Shown in pieces: positions 1-9,139 of a stretch of DNA of 64,000 bases. The notes below the pieces were generated by a model that saw only the letters and a list, made by a program, of their open reading frames with translations, made no database searches and was not told where the DNA came from. Source of the stretch: Roseimaritima multifibrata (GTDB lineage: Bacteria > Planctomycetota > Planctomycetia > Pirellulales > Pirellulaceae). Within the stretch, counting starts at the first letter, position 1. Every line of letters begins with the position of its first letter. The translations under genes and the position numbers were made by a program. The stretch lies in contig NZ_CP036262.1 of assembly GCF_007741495.1 (NCBI RefSeq), positions 2,728,001-2,792,000 of the forward strand, read 5' to 3'.

Positions 1-19
1 TGTGTTGCGTTAGCGGGGG

Positions 20-1309
20 TTAACCGCGGTCGGCTTGGAGGGAGTAGCTAGGCAGTTTTTGGTCCGCGTAGATTTTTTCAAAACGAGTCATCCGCTGACG
101 ACCGTTAATCATTGGCAAGGAAACCATTCCTTCTCCAACCAATGGTGTGGCGTATTTGACAAATTCGTCGGTCACGTCGTTACCATCTGCCGTGATCCAT
201 TCTTTCGGGAAAGTACGCTCGCTGTTGGCGACTAGGTCAAGTGGAACCTTGTCATAACGAACGCTATAAATCGGTCCATCGTTACGAAGGATCGTTGACA
301 TATAACCCGACTGATTGCCCGCCGCCAAACGGCAAGCCATTTCGCCAGCGTGGTAGGCTTCGTCCAAGTCGACCGTCGACGCGTACGCCATCGAGTGCCG
401 TTGATCGGTTCCAGGAACGTTGGCCCGGGCAGCGCCCTTGGCAGCGATTCCGACCGAATTCAAATGGTTGACAATCTTTTGAGCGACCGTCATCTGGCTG
501 GCACCAAACGACACATGGCCGAAGGAGTCGCGGACTTCGCCAATCGAGCCAACGTCAAAGCCTTCGCTGACGACGACGATGCAGCGACCGTCCCGTTTCA
601 GTTGCTCATTAACATTGTCCGTCATCTGTTCTAGCGAACAGGGGCTTTCTGCAAGGTAAATCTGCAGAGGCATTTCGCGGTTCGGATCGGCCAGTCGTGC
701 GGCGGCGGGAATGAAACCAATTCGGCGTCCCATCGCTTGCAGGACAAGAACCGGGTCCGCGGGGCAGGAGCCGCTATTTTCTTCGTTGGCGTACTGCACG
801 TTGTGCATCCAGTACTTGGCGGTCGATCCATAGCCGGGCGTATGGTCGATCAGTTTAAATTCGCTGTCGCCAACGTCATTGTCGATCGTTTTAGGACCAC
901 CGATACCGACTAGATCCAGCCCACGCTCTTGAGCCAGGGCGGCAATTTTGTTGGCCGTATCCATCGAATCGTTGCCACCGATATAGATGAAGTAGCCCAC
1001 ATTATGAGCTTTGAGGACTTCGATGACTCGATCGAAATCTTCGTTTTGGCCTTCTTTTAGTTTGTAACGGCAGGTGCCGATCGATCCGGCAGCCGGGGTG
1101 TAGCGGAGTAGACCAACTTCTTCGGGGGTCTGAGCTGTTAGGTCCAGCAATTCCTCTTTCAGCACTCCCTCAATACCGTGTCGTGCACCATAAACGGTTC
1201 CGATTTCGGGTAATTCACGAGCCGTTTCAATAATGCCGCGGAGGGTGCTATTGATAACGGGGCTTGGTCCGCCACTTTGGGCGACAACCATATTACGAGG
1301 GGCAGCCAT
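20..1309 (-). CDS. pfp: 6-phosphofructokinase, probably pyrophosphate-dependent
   Basis: Phosphorylates fructose 6-phosphate to fructose 1,6-bisphosphate in cytoplasmic glycolysis. Using the start at 1309 gives 429 residues beginning MAAPRNMVVAQSGGPSP, the usual PFK opening. The longer reading frame to 1393 adds 28 residues unlike the family, so I rejected that start. Residues 111-115 read GGNDS and 139-145 read PKTIDND. In this family the Lys of PKTIDND, in place of the Gly of ATP-PFKs, and an Asp after the glycines mark pyrophosphate as the phosphoryl donor; the final Asp of TIDND is the catalytic base. The first acidic position of GGDD is Asn here, a variant also seen in some PFK subgroups. 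PPi use would make the step reversible. The gene stands alone on the minus strand. PFK identity is nearly certain; donor specificity is inferred. Confidence 0.88.
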   Translation of the reverse strand: MAAPRNMVVAQSGGPSPVINSTLRGIIETARELPEIGTVYGARHGIEGVLKEELLDLTAQTPEEVGLLRYTPAAGSIGTCRYKLKEGQNEDFDRVIEVLKAHNVGYFIYIGGNDSMDTANKIAALAQERGLDLVGIGGPKTIDNDVGDSEFKLIDHTPGYGSTAKYWMHNVQYANEENSGSCPADPVLVLQAMGRRIGFIPAAARLADPNREMPLQIYLAESPCSLEQMTDNVNEQLKRDGRCIVVVSEGFDVGSIGEVRDSFGHVSFGASQMTVAQKIVNHLNSVGIAAKGAARANVPGTDQRHSMAYASTVDLDEAYHAGEMACRLAAGNQSGYMSTILRNDGPIYSVRYDKVPLDLVANSERTFPKEWITADGNDVTDEFVKYATPLVGEGMVSLPMINGRQRMTRFEKIYADQKLPSYSLQADRG

Positions 1310-1470
1310 GGATACGTTCGTTCCAATTCGTACGAGGAATAGACGTGGTAGAAATCTGGGCGGATGATAGCTTACGCCTGCCCCCCGTGCCACCTCCTAA
1401 GAATCTGGCGAGCTGGTCGTAAGGCTCCAGCAAGGAGGGGGCAGCGAATTTGGGGAGGCCGGAATCCACC

Positions 1471-1500
1471 CTCTGGCGATAGTCGCTACGCTCGCCAGAG
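1471..1500. repeat. dispersed palindrome (CTCTGGCGA / TCGCCAGAG)
   Basis: A 9-bp perfect inverted repeat with a 12-base loop lies between the PFK gene and the TPR gene. Related CGCCAGAG...CTCTGGCG arms occur at about 26831-26901, so this is one member of a dispersed palindromic family rather than a dedicated terminator. No T-tract follows on either strand. Confidence 0.55.
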
Positions 1501-1503
1501 CCC

Positions 1504-2250
1504 CTATTTTCCTGGCTGAGCCTTTAAGTAGACCGCGTAGGTTCTTGCCACATCCGCCATGTAGTGGCTGAACGAAGTCTGAGCGGCACGGTCCATATAT
1601 CGCCTAGCGGAAGGGAGGTCCCCTTCCGCTTCGGCGATCAAGCCAAGGTAGAGGTCCGCATAGAATCGAGCCGAATCGTAGCCGCGTGTTTCTTTCAGTG
1701 CAGCAACCGCCGCTTCGATTTCCTCGGGCCCGCCGCCGGGCAGACGCTGCAGGATCTGCTTCATCGGAGGACGGCGATCATCGGGAGCCGGTAGGATCAG
1801 TTTTCGAGCTTCCGCGAGATTGGTGGCACGGGCGACGCACAGGAAATGCCAGGCGGCGTTTTCGACGTCGTGCGGATTCACAACGCGGTGTTTCTCAAAT
1901 AATGCCTTTCCATCGTCGGGACGATTAGCAAAAAACAAAGCGATCCCGTACTGCCACAACTGAGGTTCCAGTTCAGGCGTCAACCGAAGCGCGTGTTCGA
2001 AGCTCTTCGTCGCTTTGACGGATTGACCCGCGCGCAGCTGGGCGTCTCCCAGCCGAATCCAATCACCTGTGCTGCGTTCAGGTAAGGAAGCCGGAATCGA
2101 TTTTTCGGCAAGTGCGACCGCATCCATACGTCGATCCGTTTGCATCTGAGCAAGCTCTTGGCCGGGTAAACGCTCGCCCCAAGTGGACGCCAAAAGAATT
2201 GCAACGGTCATGGCACCTACGCCAGTTACGCATCGATTCATGCCAATCAT
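1504..2250 (-). CDS. secreted TPR-repeat protein of unknown function
   Basis: The 248-residue product begins with a likely signal peptide or membrane anchor: MIGMNRC, then a hydrophobic run GVGAMTVAILLAS ending near residue 22. The mature part has tetratricopeptide-like helices, for example DWIRLGDAQLRAGQSVKATK followed by a segment with the ALRLTPE pattern around residues 64-95, and more helical repeats to the end (YADLYLGLIAEAEGDLPSA). TPR proteins act as protein-binding scaffolds; nothing here indicates a partner. An alternative start is the Met at residue 4. It is transcribed away from the plus-strand hydrolase gene downstream, and the gap to PFK carries a palindromic repeat, so an operon with PFK is not evident. 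Confident as a gene, weak on role. Confidence 0.75.
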   Translation of the reverse strand: MIGMNRCVTGVGAMTVAILLASTWGERLPGQELAQMQTDRRMDAVALAEKSIPASLPERSTGDWIRLGDAQLRAGQSVKATKSFEHALRLTPELEPQLWQYGIALFFANRPDDGKALFEKHRVVNPHDVENAAWHFLCVARATNLAEARKLILPAPDDRRPPMKQILQRLPGGGPEEIEAAVAALKETRGYDSARFYADLYLGLIAEAEGDLPSARRYMDRAAQTSFSHYMADVARTYAVYLKAQPGK

Positions 2251-2559
2251 GTCAAAGCCCTATTTCAGTTTCAATAAAAAGGATCGAACGAGGCGCTGTC
2301 GCGAGCAAACGCCCTGCAAGACAGTCTGCTCTCTCCAGAGCCAGATATCTACCAGGCACGCCGGACAGCATCTCTTACGCCCATTGTCGCTCGGTTCTCC
2401 GAACGTGAAGCTTATAAGTGGCGAAAGTCTGGCGGTAAGTACGGCAGTCCACGCAATCAGATAAACTGCAAATGCTGCGATTGGATTTGCGTTCGTGATT
2501 TAGGCGGTCCAGTGATTTAGTAGGTCTGGTAAGAGAAGTCATCAAAGAAAGAATCTCCG
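2251..2559. other. intergenic region, divergent promoters expected
   Basis: About 309 bases separate the divergent TPR gene and EEP-family gene. I see no RNA gene, repeat or convincing -35/-10 pair; overlapping short frames look like noise. Confidence 0.4.
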
Positions 2560-3366
2560 TTGAACATTCTGCAAGCCTCATCGATTGTTTTTTCCATCGT
2601 CTGCACAATGGGAATCTCGGTTGCCGCTCCTGGGACCGAAGATCAGATCACCGTTCGCGTTGCTTCCTACAACGTTGAATTCAGCCGAAGTGCCACGCCT
2701 GAGCAGATTGGCGAAATGTTCAAACCATACGACCTGGACCTGGTCGGTTTTGATGAAGCGCCGGATGGCGATTGGACGGCCCGCGTTGGAAAAGTGCTGG
2801 GTATGAAGTACAGCTATGTGGGCAAGGTTTCTTCGGCAAACCACAAGGATAAATACAAAACCATTCTCAGCCGAACACCGCTTGAAGGGACCGCAGAATA
2901 CAAAATGGAGAGCCCGGGACATGGCTGGAACCCCGCATCGGCTGTCAGGGCGGTGACCGAGATTGATGGAGTTCGCATCGCGTTTTACTCGCTGCATATC
3001 TGTGCTTCGGGCAAAACGAATGGGCATGCCTATAAGCTTGCAACGCAGATTCTTCCGAAGGAGACGACGGAACGGGTCATTGTTGTTGGGGATTACAACA
3101 ACAGGATCGGCGATGACGCGATGGACACGATTCTGGAAGCGGGGCTGAACCCCACATGGAAAGACCTGGAAATAGATCTCTCTAAAGAATTTACCTATAA
3201 CGCGTTCGACCCTAAAAAGAGCCTTGGCGTCATCGACCACATCTTGTTCAGCACTCGATCGGACGCCAAAACCACCGACGGTGGGATCATCGAACTGGAA
3301 ACACCGTTGTCCGATCATAAACCGATCTGGGCGGAGTTAGTCTTTCCACGAAAAAATCCAAAGTGA
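2560..3366 (+). CDS. secreted endonuclease/exonuclease/phosphatase-family hydrolase
   Basis: A phosphodiesterase or phosphatase of the EEP (DNase I-like) superfamily, probably exported. The 268-residue frame opens at a TTG codon and gives a plausible signal peptide, MNILQASSIVFSIVCTMGIS then VAAPG. Metal and catalytic residues of the fold are visible in order: Asn38 in SYNVE, Glu66 in GFDEAP, His146 in YSLHIC, Asp178/Asn180 in VVGDYNN, Asp226-His227 in GVIDHILF and the terminal Asp252-His253 in SDHKP. The whole active site is therefore intact. The substrate could be nucleic acid, phospholipid or sugar phosphate; sequence alone does not decide. It is the first of three plus-strand genes for exported proteins (gaps 135 and 57 bases), possibly one transcript. 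Confidence 0.85.
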   Translation: MNILQASSIVFSIVCTMGISVAAPGTEDQITVRVASYNVEFSRSATPEQIGEMFKPYDLDLVGFDEAPDGDWTARVGKVLGMKYSYVGKVSSANHKDKYKTILSRTPLEGTAEYKMESPGHGWNPASAVRAVTEIDGVRIAFYSLHICASGKTNGHAYKLATQILPKETTERVIVVGDYNNRIGDDAMDTILEAGLNPTWKDLEIDLSKEFTYNAFDPKKSLGVIDHILFSTRSDAKTTDGGIIELETPLSDHKPIWAELVFPRKNPK

Positions 3367-3501
3367 AGGAAATCTCCTTCTCTTATCTTCTTGCCCCATT
3401 TTTTGCCAATCTTCACTGAGCGAATGGACAAGAAACTTCGATCCCACAGATCTGTTCATCGCTTTTGTTGTTCGGGCCCGTTCCCCTCCAAAAACTTTTT
3501 G

Positions 3502-4299
3502 ATGAGACCGTTGATCATGCCAGCTAGTCATCCACGGTTCCGCCGCTCGAAAAGCATTGCAATCCTATTGCTCGCTCTGGTTTGTCCGAGTGTGGGACGA
3601 TCGAGTGCATCGGAGCATCGTGAGCACGTCGTTGAACGGACTTATTCTGAAACCTTGCGGTACCGCTGTCTGGTCAACCTGCCAGACGATTACGAGGTCG
3701 ACGCGGAACGACATTGGCCGTTGATTCTTTTCCTCCACGGTGGCGGTGCCCTGAATGTCGAGACGCTGAAGGAGTCGATCGGTGGACTTACTGGTCTGCC
3801 CGCAATCGTGGTGACGCCGATCTGCCCCCCGTCCAAATATGGTGAACGGTATACGAACTGGGATTCAATGCATCTGGGGGAAGTGGTTCGGGAAATCGGC
3901 AAGGAATATCGAATCGATGCAAAGCGACGATCGGTCGTCGGTTTTAGCATGGGGGGATCGGGCGCTTGGGAACTTCCTTCTTACGAGAACAAATTATTCG
4001 CAAAGTCGGTGGTCATCGCCGGTCTTTGTCATCCATGGTCGTTGCGGCACTATTCGACGACACAGGTCTGGGTGTTTGTTGGCGCGAAGGATTACATGCG
4101 AAAGGAGCAGCAAGAAACAGTCACGTCCGCGAAGCGATTCAAGGTGGACGTGGTGGAGACCGTTTGGGAGGGGGAGGATCACGCCGGGATCTTTCGCCGC
4201 GCGATGTCGTATCAGAGGATGTTGGATTGGCTGGTCAGCGATGAGGATTTGCGAGTATCACAGCATGACGCGGATGCCGGGACCGCACCGAAACGCTAG
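3502..4299 (+). CDS. secreted alpha/beta hydrolase (esterase-like)
   Basis: A serine hydrolase of the alpha/beta fold, likely an esterase acting outside the cytoplasm. With the ATG at 3502 the protein is 265 residues and has an N-terminal export signal (RRSKSIAILLLALVCPSVG). A second ATG at 3517 is equally possible; the TTG at 3391 would add 37 residues with no family resemblance. The oxyanion-hole HGGG motif is at 79-82, the nucleophile elbow GFSMGG places Ser149, and the likely acid and base are Asp197 (VGAKDY) and His227 (EDHAGI). This layout matches the predicted-peptidase/phospholipase group common in planctomycetes. It sits 135 bases after the EEP hydrolase and 57 bases before the beta-helix protein. 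Family confident; substrate unknown. Confidence 0.85.
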   Translation: MRPLIMPASHPRFRRSKSIAILLLALVCPSVGRSSASEHREHVVERTYSETLRYRCLVNLPDDYEVDAERHWPLILFLHGGGALNVETLKESIGGLTGLPAIVVTPICPPSKYGERYTNWDSMHLGEVVREIGKEYRIDAKRRSVVGFSMGGSGAWELPSYENKLFAKSVVIAGLCHPWSLRHYSTTQVWVFVGAKDYMRKEQQETVTSAKRFKVDVVETVWEGEDHAGIFRRAMSYQRMLDWLVSDEDLRVSQHDADAGTAPKR

Positions 4300-4356
4300 T
4301 TTAACGCTGTTGGTTTTGTGCCTTTCGAACTGCCTACTCACCTTGGAGCATCCACC

Positions 4357-5637
4357 TTGCGAAATCGAATCTTCATTCTTCTATTGGTTGCGTTCTCTTT
4401 GCCGGTTTCGCTTGTGAAAGGGGATGCGACCGTTGATCAGGAAACGGTCGCGCCGACCGGGAACGCCGATTCGGACACCGCCAATTTGATTGCGGCTTTG
4501 TCGCGGGCGCGTGTTGTCAAACTGGTCGATGGGGCGACGTATAAAATCAATCAGACAATCGCCATCAAGACTCCGGTAACAATCACCGGCATCGCTCGTG
4601 TCGTTTCCGAAACCAGGTATGAATTGTTTCAGGTCTTTGCTGCGGACGTTGCTTTTCGCGGCGTTACATTTGATGGGGATGGCAAATCAAACTACCCCGG
4701 AATGATTCGCGTCTACAAAGGAGCCGACCGCTTTCACTTCATCGAATGCGTCATTCAAAACGTTCACTCAGGCAAAAGGGGAGTCGCCAACCTGTATCCG
4801 CTGTGGGTTAGTGTGGACGGGGTGAAAGATTGGTCGATCCGCAATTGCCGATTTCAGAATATTTCGAACCACGGTGACGGCAAACCGATTGGCAAAGGCT
4901 TTGTCGGTGCGTTTCGTTATGGAAACGTCAATCCCGAAGGGACGCAGACCGGTCCCGTTGCCAATCCTTCCAGTGGTTGTATTTCGGGGTGCACCTTCCG
5001 CGATATTTTCACCGTCACCGACAACGTTAATGACACCGATGCGGATGCAATCAGGGCGTCCACTGGTATCGCATCGGACAACGACGTCGATGTTTTTCTT
5101 CGCGTCGAAAATTGTGTGTTTGTGGATGTGCAAAAATCGGCGGTAAAGGCAGGCAACATCGGAGGTGTCGTTATCGACAGTTGCCTTGTCGTGAATCGAC
5201 GAACCGATTTCCCTATGTCGTTCGGGTTTCGCACGAACTTAACGACTGGGTTTCGTGTTCAAGATTGCGAGGTGCGGGGGAATGTCGTTCGAGCCGTTTA
5301 CATTGGCAATGGCGGACCGTCGTTTGTTTCGAATCTGGTCTTTTTGCCCGATGCTCCGGTTGAGGATGGCGATCGCTACAGGTTCGTTGCGGATTCGGCA
5401 ATTCAATTGGGGCAGCGGAATAGTGCCGCCCGGGTAGCAAGTCACGCGGTGATTCGAGGCGTGTATGCGTCGAACGCAAGGTCTGGCGTCTATTGTGCAA
5501 ATTGCGAATGGGTGACCGTTTCAGGCGTCACGCTGGTCAAGGGCGAGCAAACCATCAAGCTGGCGAAAGGTTTGAAGGGAATTGAACTATCTGATGTTCC
5601 GTCTCCCCAGGAAACCGTTCGCAGCTTTGTCGATTGA
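4357..5637 (+). CDS. secreted parallel beta-helix (pectate-lyase-like) protein
   Basis: A probable right-handed beta-helix protein, the fold of polysaccharide lyases and related surface enzymes. I chose the TTG at 4357 because GGAG lies 8 bases upstream and the product then starts with a clean signal peptide (RNRIFILLLVAFSLPVS); a GTG at 4318 in the same frame would add 13 residues. The opening ADSDTANLIAALSRARVVKL followed by VDGATYKI is the usual start of such helices, and later short repeated strands with N/C/G turns follow (RFHFIECVIQNV, WSIRNCRFQNIS, VFLRVENCVFVDV, VVIDSCLVVNRR, FRVQDCEVRGN). I cannot identify catalytic residues, so the substrate is open. Last gene of the three-gene exported-protein run. 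Confidence 0.8.
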   Translation: MRNRIFILLLVAFSLPVSLVKGDATVDQETVAPTGNADSDTANLIAALSRARVVKLVDGATYKINQTIAIKTPVTITGIARVVSETRYELFQVFAADVAFRGVTFDGDGKSNYPGMIRVYKGADRFHFIECVIQNVHSGKRGVANLYPLWVSVDGVKDWSIRNCRFQNISNHGDGKPIGKGFVGAFRYGNVNPEGTQTGPVANPSSGCISGCTFRDIFTVTDNVNDTDADAIRASTGIASDNDVDVFLRVENCVFVDVQKSAVKAGNIGGVVIDSCLVVNRRTDFPMSFGFRTNLTTGFRVQDCEVRGNVVRAVYIGNGGPSFVSNLVFLPDAPVEDGDRYRFVADSAIQLGQRNSAARVASHAVIRGVYASNARSGVYCANCEWVTVSGVTLVKGEQTIKLAKGLKGIELSDVPSPQETVRSFVD

Positions 5638-5823
5638 ATCCGTTGACGAACCGTCCGCAACGGGGTTGCTGTCACCGACCTTTGCACAATCCCTTCAAGC
5701 AGGTATTGGCTTTACGTCCCGAGCGAATGGGGACGCGAAGCCAACGGACTGTCGGGATGCAGGTTAGACGCCCGCAGTTTAGGTCCGTGCGAACTTCTGG
5801 TGTCCTGGGATACGTGCAGGCAT

Positions 5824-5862
5824 AAAAAAACATCCCGCCTGCAAATTTGCAAGCGGGATGTT
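5824..5862 (-). terminator. rho-independent terminator of the tRNA-Ser/tRNA-Lys unit
   Basis: Read on the minus strand, a hairpin with a 10-bp outer stem (AACATCCCGC with GCGGGATGTT), one mismatch and a palindromic TGCAAATTTGCA top is followed by seven T residues. It lies about 40 bases beyond the 3' end of tRNA-Lys. Confidence 0.85.
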
Positions 5863-5900
5863 AAGAACTGCTGAAATCCTGATGGATTCAGAAAATGAAA

Positions 5901-5973
<73 letters not shown>

Positions 5974-6042
5974 CCAACAATAAAAGGGACTCCTGCGACA
6001 TGTACTTTATCACTACACATCTAAAATCCATTTTTATTGTAG

Positions 6043-6131
6043 CGGAGCGGACAGGATTCGAACCTGCGGAAGGGTTTGACCCCTTCACCGATTTAGCAAA
6101 CCGGCGCTTTCGACCACTCAGCCACCGCTCC
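6043..6131 (-). tRNA. tRNA-Ser (anticodon GCT)
   Basis: An 89-base class II tRNA: acceptor GGAGCGG/CCGCTCC, anticodon loop TTTGCTAAA giving GCT, a long variable arm (GAAGGGGTCAAACCCTTC) and T-loop GGTTCGAATCC. Discriminator G as expected for serine. CCA is not encoded. Confidence 0.96.
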
Positions 6132-6442
6132 GTGCGATTCGCTGGAGAGCAGATTTTGCTTTATTAGGGCTTTGGACGCAACCCGCTGAAGTCACGTATC
6201 GCCGAAATTTTAGCCCTTTATCGATCTGCCTTCCCTTCGACTCCTTTCAAGACAATCTCAGCAGCCTTAGGTTCCAGCTAAACGCTTCTAATTTTAAGCG
6301 TTTTATGGTCTATATTTTTACTAAGCCCTAAACTTGCTTCCAAAAGAATCTTGAAGAAAGATCATCGGTCATCTAGATCTTAGGGGTGAACCTATTCTGT
6401 CTTTCCGGTTGATTTCTGGATTTTCTTTTCGTTTGAGCCGCT
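6132..6442. other. AT-rich intergenic region upstream of tRNA-Ser and apbE
   Basis: About 311 bases between the divergent tRNA unit and apbE. It is clearly richer in A+T than its surroundings around 6280-6350, as expected for promoters, but I cannot assign a specific -35/-10 pair. Confidence 0.4.
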
Positions 6443-7441
6443 ATGCCGACCCCCGAATCCCCGCTGGATGCGGATTCTGAAGCATCCACGTTCCTGCACG
6501 AGTTACGCGTTTCGGCGATGGCAACCGAATTTGTGATTCTGTTGCCTCACGCGACGAGTGGTCGTCAGCTGGACCAAGCGCTCTCCGCGCTTCAGACGGT
6601 CCAGGCGATGGAACAGCAGCTAAGTATCTACCAGGCCGGAAGCGATGTTTCCAGGATCAACGCGGTCGCCGGGGAGCCGGTGAGAGTTTGCCAAGACGTG
6701 GTGGACGTTCTTCTGAAGGCGGCCGAGCTTGCGGAAAAAACTTCGGGCGCGTTCGATGTGACCGCCGGACCATTGATTGAAGCTTGGGGATTTACACGGC
6801 GGCGAGGCCGAAAGCCATCGGCGGAAGAAATCGAGCGAGCTCGCAGTTTGGTTGACTGGCGCAACGTCCAGGTCGATGCTTCACAGCGCACGGTCAGGCT
6901 GGCCAAACCGGGGATGCAGGTCAATCTGGGGGCGATCGGCAAAGGGTTTGCCATCGACCACGTCTGCGATCAACTGACGCAATTGGGCGTCGAACATTTC
7001 CTTGTCCATGGCGGAAATAGCACGCTGGCCGCTCGCGGGAACAGCGATGGCGATGCGTCCGCAGGAAGTTCCAAAGGCTGGGTCGTTGGCGTTCAGCATC
7101 CTTCTAGGCCTGAGCATCGGCTGGGGACGATTCTGCTGCAAGACGCATCGATGTCGACTAGCGGTCCCGGAAAACAATTCTTTCATTTTCGTGGCAAGCG
7201 TTTTGGGCATGTCATCGATCCACGTAGTGGCTGGCCCGCCGGAGATCTGGAATCGCTGACCGTGTTGGCTCCGACCGCCGCCGAATCGGACGCCTTGGCG
7301 ACCGGATGGTTTGTGGAAGGACAGGAAATCGCCATGCAAGCTGCCGATGCCATGTGCCGTCCCCTCTATTGCATTCGGTCAAGTGACCGCCAGGGGGGCG
7401 TTGAGGTTCTCTTTGCCGGCGGCGCGGAATGGGCAGGCTAG
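6443..7441 (+). CDS. apbE: FAD:protein FMN transferase (ApbE family)
   Basis: Transfers FMN from FAD onto a Thr/Ser of target flavoproteins, for example RNF/NQR-type electron-transport subunits. The 332-residue product matches the family length. Family signatures are present: AMATEF at 25-30, [10 protein letters not shown] at 102-111, [12 protein letters not shown] at 161-172, GGNS at 190-193, [10 protein letters not shown] at 256-265 and SDALAT at 282-287, the last contributing to Mg2+ and FAD binding. There is no signal peptide or lipobox, so this copy appears cytoplasmic, unlike the periplasmic lipoprotein form. Its 3' end overlaps the convergent FAD oxidoreductase gene by 4 bases. No NQR, RNF or FMN-bind target gene is in the window. 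Confidence 0.93.
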   Translation: MPTPESPLDADSEASTFLHELRVSAMATEFVILLPHATSGRQLDQALSALQTVQAMEQQLSIYQAGSDVSRINAVAGEPVRVCQDVVDVLLKAAELAEKTSGAFDVTAGPLIEAWGFTRRRGRKPSAEEIERARSLVDWRNVQVDASQRTVRLAKPGMQVNLGAIGKGFAIDHVCDQLTQLGVEHFLVHGGNSTLAARGNSDGDASAGSSKGWVVGVQHPSRPEHRLGTILLQDASMSTSGPGKQFFHFRGKRFGHVIDPRSGWPAGDLESLTVLAPTAAESDALATGWFVEGQEIAMQAADAMCRPLYCIRSSDRQGGVEVLFAGGAEWAG

Positions 7442-8853
7442 CCGACCAGGAACTGATCGACTTCGTTGCTGACAATCACGCCGTAGTTCATCGCGCCAAG
7501 CCAGCCGCTCATGATGATCCCGACGCTGCCAGCGTGGTACATGCCGGTGATCTGTTGCGGCAGGGCGCGGCTGACGCCAAGGCCTTCAAACTTGGTGCCG
7601 AAGCTTGCGCCCAATTGATGCTGCGTGTAATGCTGAAAGGTTCGAGGCGTTGCGGCTTCGGCCCAGTCGATCATTTCGCGGATGTTCGGGACGTATTTGT
7701 CCAGAGCATCCAGGGTCGTTTCGATCAGTTCTTTTTTGCTCGCTTCGTAGTCGGCGTCGCTTAGGTCTGCCCAGTCGCTCCAGTTCGCGTTGGTACTGCT
7801 GACAATCGCGTGCCGTTGTTTGCCGTCGGGCCGAGTCCGCGGGTAGTAGAAACTAAAGGTGCGGCTGGTGATGTCGCGGCTGAGCAACGCTTCGGTTCGG
7901 AAATAGGGCGCGGTACTTGTGAACAACAGATCGCCGGTCGATTCATCCACGTGGGCGTCTGGTTTTAAGGCCATGTAGACCTGCGTGCTGCTGTTGTTCA
8001 GGCGAACGGCTTCGGTCTGCTGAATGAAATCACTGGGAAGGCTTTGCGGTCCCACCATGTCGAGGATCGTTGATCGGAGGTTCGCGTTGCTGACAACCGC
8101 TTTGGTGCGAATGGTCCGTCCATTGACTTCGACCGACTGGACGCGGTCTCCGGAAACGTTGATTTTTTCAACCGGGCAACGGATCCGAATATCAACATTG
8201 TTCTTTTTCAGCTCCTTTTCCATTCGCTGAACCAAGTCGTCCGTTCCCCCTTCGTAGATGAAAACCCCTTTGTTCATGAAGTTGCTAAACACAATCCCAT
8301 ACGTGATTGCGGGGTCTTCGAGCGTCGATCCATTTGCGTAGGTGATCGGTTCCATCAGCAACCGGATGACGTCTTCGCGGCCGGGGAAGAAACGATCAAA
8401 CAATTGACGCGTGGTTGTTGTCTGGTCGTCGTAAAAGTTCATTCCTCGCGCGGTGTCGAAGAACTGATTGACGGCCACCGGATCGACCTTGAAATCGGTC
8501 GTCAGCAATCGAGTGAAATCGTCTCGATTGAAGGTGGTGCGAACCGAGAACATCGGGTTTTCAAAGCGAATGTTCTTCAGTTGGACAATGCGATCGGCGA
8601 TATCTTTGGTCCAGTAGCGACGGCAGCTCTTGACCATCCCGTATGGAAAACCGTGCAGCGAGATATCGAAAATGTGCCCACCGGGCCGGCGAAACCAAGT
8701 CGCTAAGCCTCCCAGTTTGTAGTGCTGTTCAAGCAGCAGCACGCGATGCCCTGCTCGCCCCAGGATGTTGGCTGAAGTCATCCCCCCCAGTCCGCTGCCG
8801 ATGACGACCACATCGTATTCGTCAGCGGCTCCTTTTAAGAAATCTCGTGCCAT
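7438..8853 (-). CDS. FAD-dependent phytoene-desaturase/isomerase-like oxidoreductase
   Basis: A 471-residue flavoprotein of the CrtI/carotenoid-isomerase (amine oxidase) superfamily. The N-terminal Rossmann motif [20 protein letters not shown] (residues 14-33) plus [11 protein letters not shown] bind FAD, and the C-terminal segment ([19 protein letters not shown]) is the second FAD-contact region of this group. The middle holds the substrate half ([31 protein letters not shown]). Members desaturate or isomerise carotenoids and other isoprenoids, and pigment genes are frequent in planctomycetes, but no crt or hpn gene lies next to it, so the substrate is unassigned. Converges on apbE with a 4-base overlap. 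No clear ribosome-binding site precedes the ATG. Confidence 0.82.
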   Translation of the reverse strand: MARDFLKGAADEYDVVVIGSGLGGMTSANILGRAGHRVLLLEQHYKLGGLATWFRRPGGHIFDISLHGFPYGMVKSCRRYWTKDIADRIVQLKNIRFENPMFSVRTTFNRDDFTRLLTTDFKVDPVAVNQFFDTARGMNFYDDQTTTTRQLFDRFFPGREDVIRLLMEPITYANGSTLEDPAITYGIVFSNFMNKGVFIYEGGTDDLVQRMEKELKKNNVDIRIRCPVEKINVSGDRVQSVEVNGRTIRTKAVVSNANLRSTILDMVGPQSLPSDFIQQTEAVRLNNSSTQVYMALKPDAHVDESTGDLLFTSTAPYFRTEALLSRDITSRTFSFYYPRTRPDGKQRHAIVSSTNANWSDWADLSDADYEASKKELIETTLDALDKYVPNIREMIDWAEAATPRTFQHYTQHQLGASFGTKFEGLGVSRALPQQITGMYHAGSVGIIMSGWLGAMNYGVIVSNEVDQFLVG

Positions 8854-8961
8854 GGGATCTGCAAATTGACTAGGAAGGTGTGGGGATGTTTGACTTAAAC
8901 GGGCAGGAACTAAGGGGCCGCTGCGGGAGCGTCGGGTCTGTCTTGGCGGTGAATCTTTTTG

Positions 8962-9023
8962 GTCGCCTTTCGTTTCGCGAAAGTTGGGTTTGCTGACGCA
9001 ACTTTCGCGGAGCGGAAGGCGAC
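8962..9023. repeat. 25-bp imperfect inverted repeat (dispersed palindrome)
   Basis: Arms at 8962-8986 and 8999-9023 pair with three mismatches around a 12-base loop. The arms contain CTTTCG...CGCGAAAG, a motif that recurs at about 9060-9074, 21155-21172 and 23260-23275, so this belongs to a dispersed repeat family. It fills the gap between the FAD oxidoreductase and the PhnP-like gene. Confidence 0.65.
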
Positions 9024-9139
9024 ACTGTTGAGACCGATCAGCGTAAATTCACTGCCTCCTCGCGAAAGGCGACATGCCAAAAAACGGATTTCCGACGTGG
9101 TAGGTTAGAAACCGATGCAAACCTTTTCAACCGAGGGGG

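Noticed and set aside
2578-3318. 246-codon minus-strand frame
   Set aside because: Lies opposite the EEP hydrolase, whose complete active-site motif set supports the plus strand.
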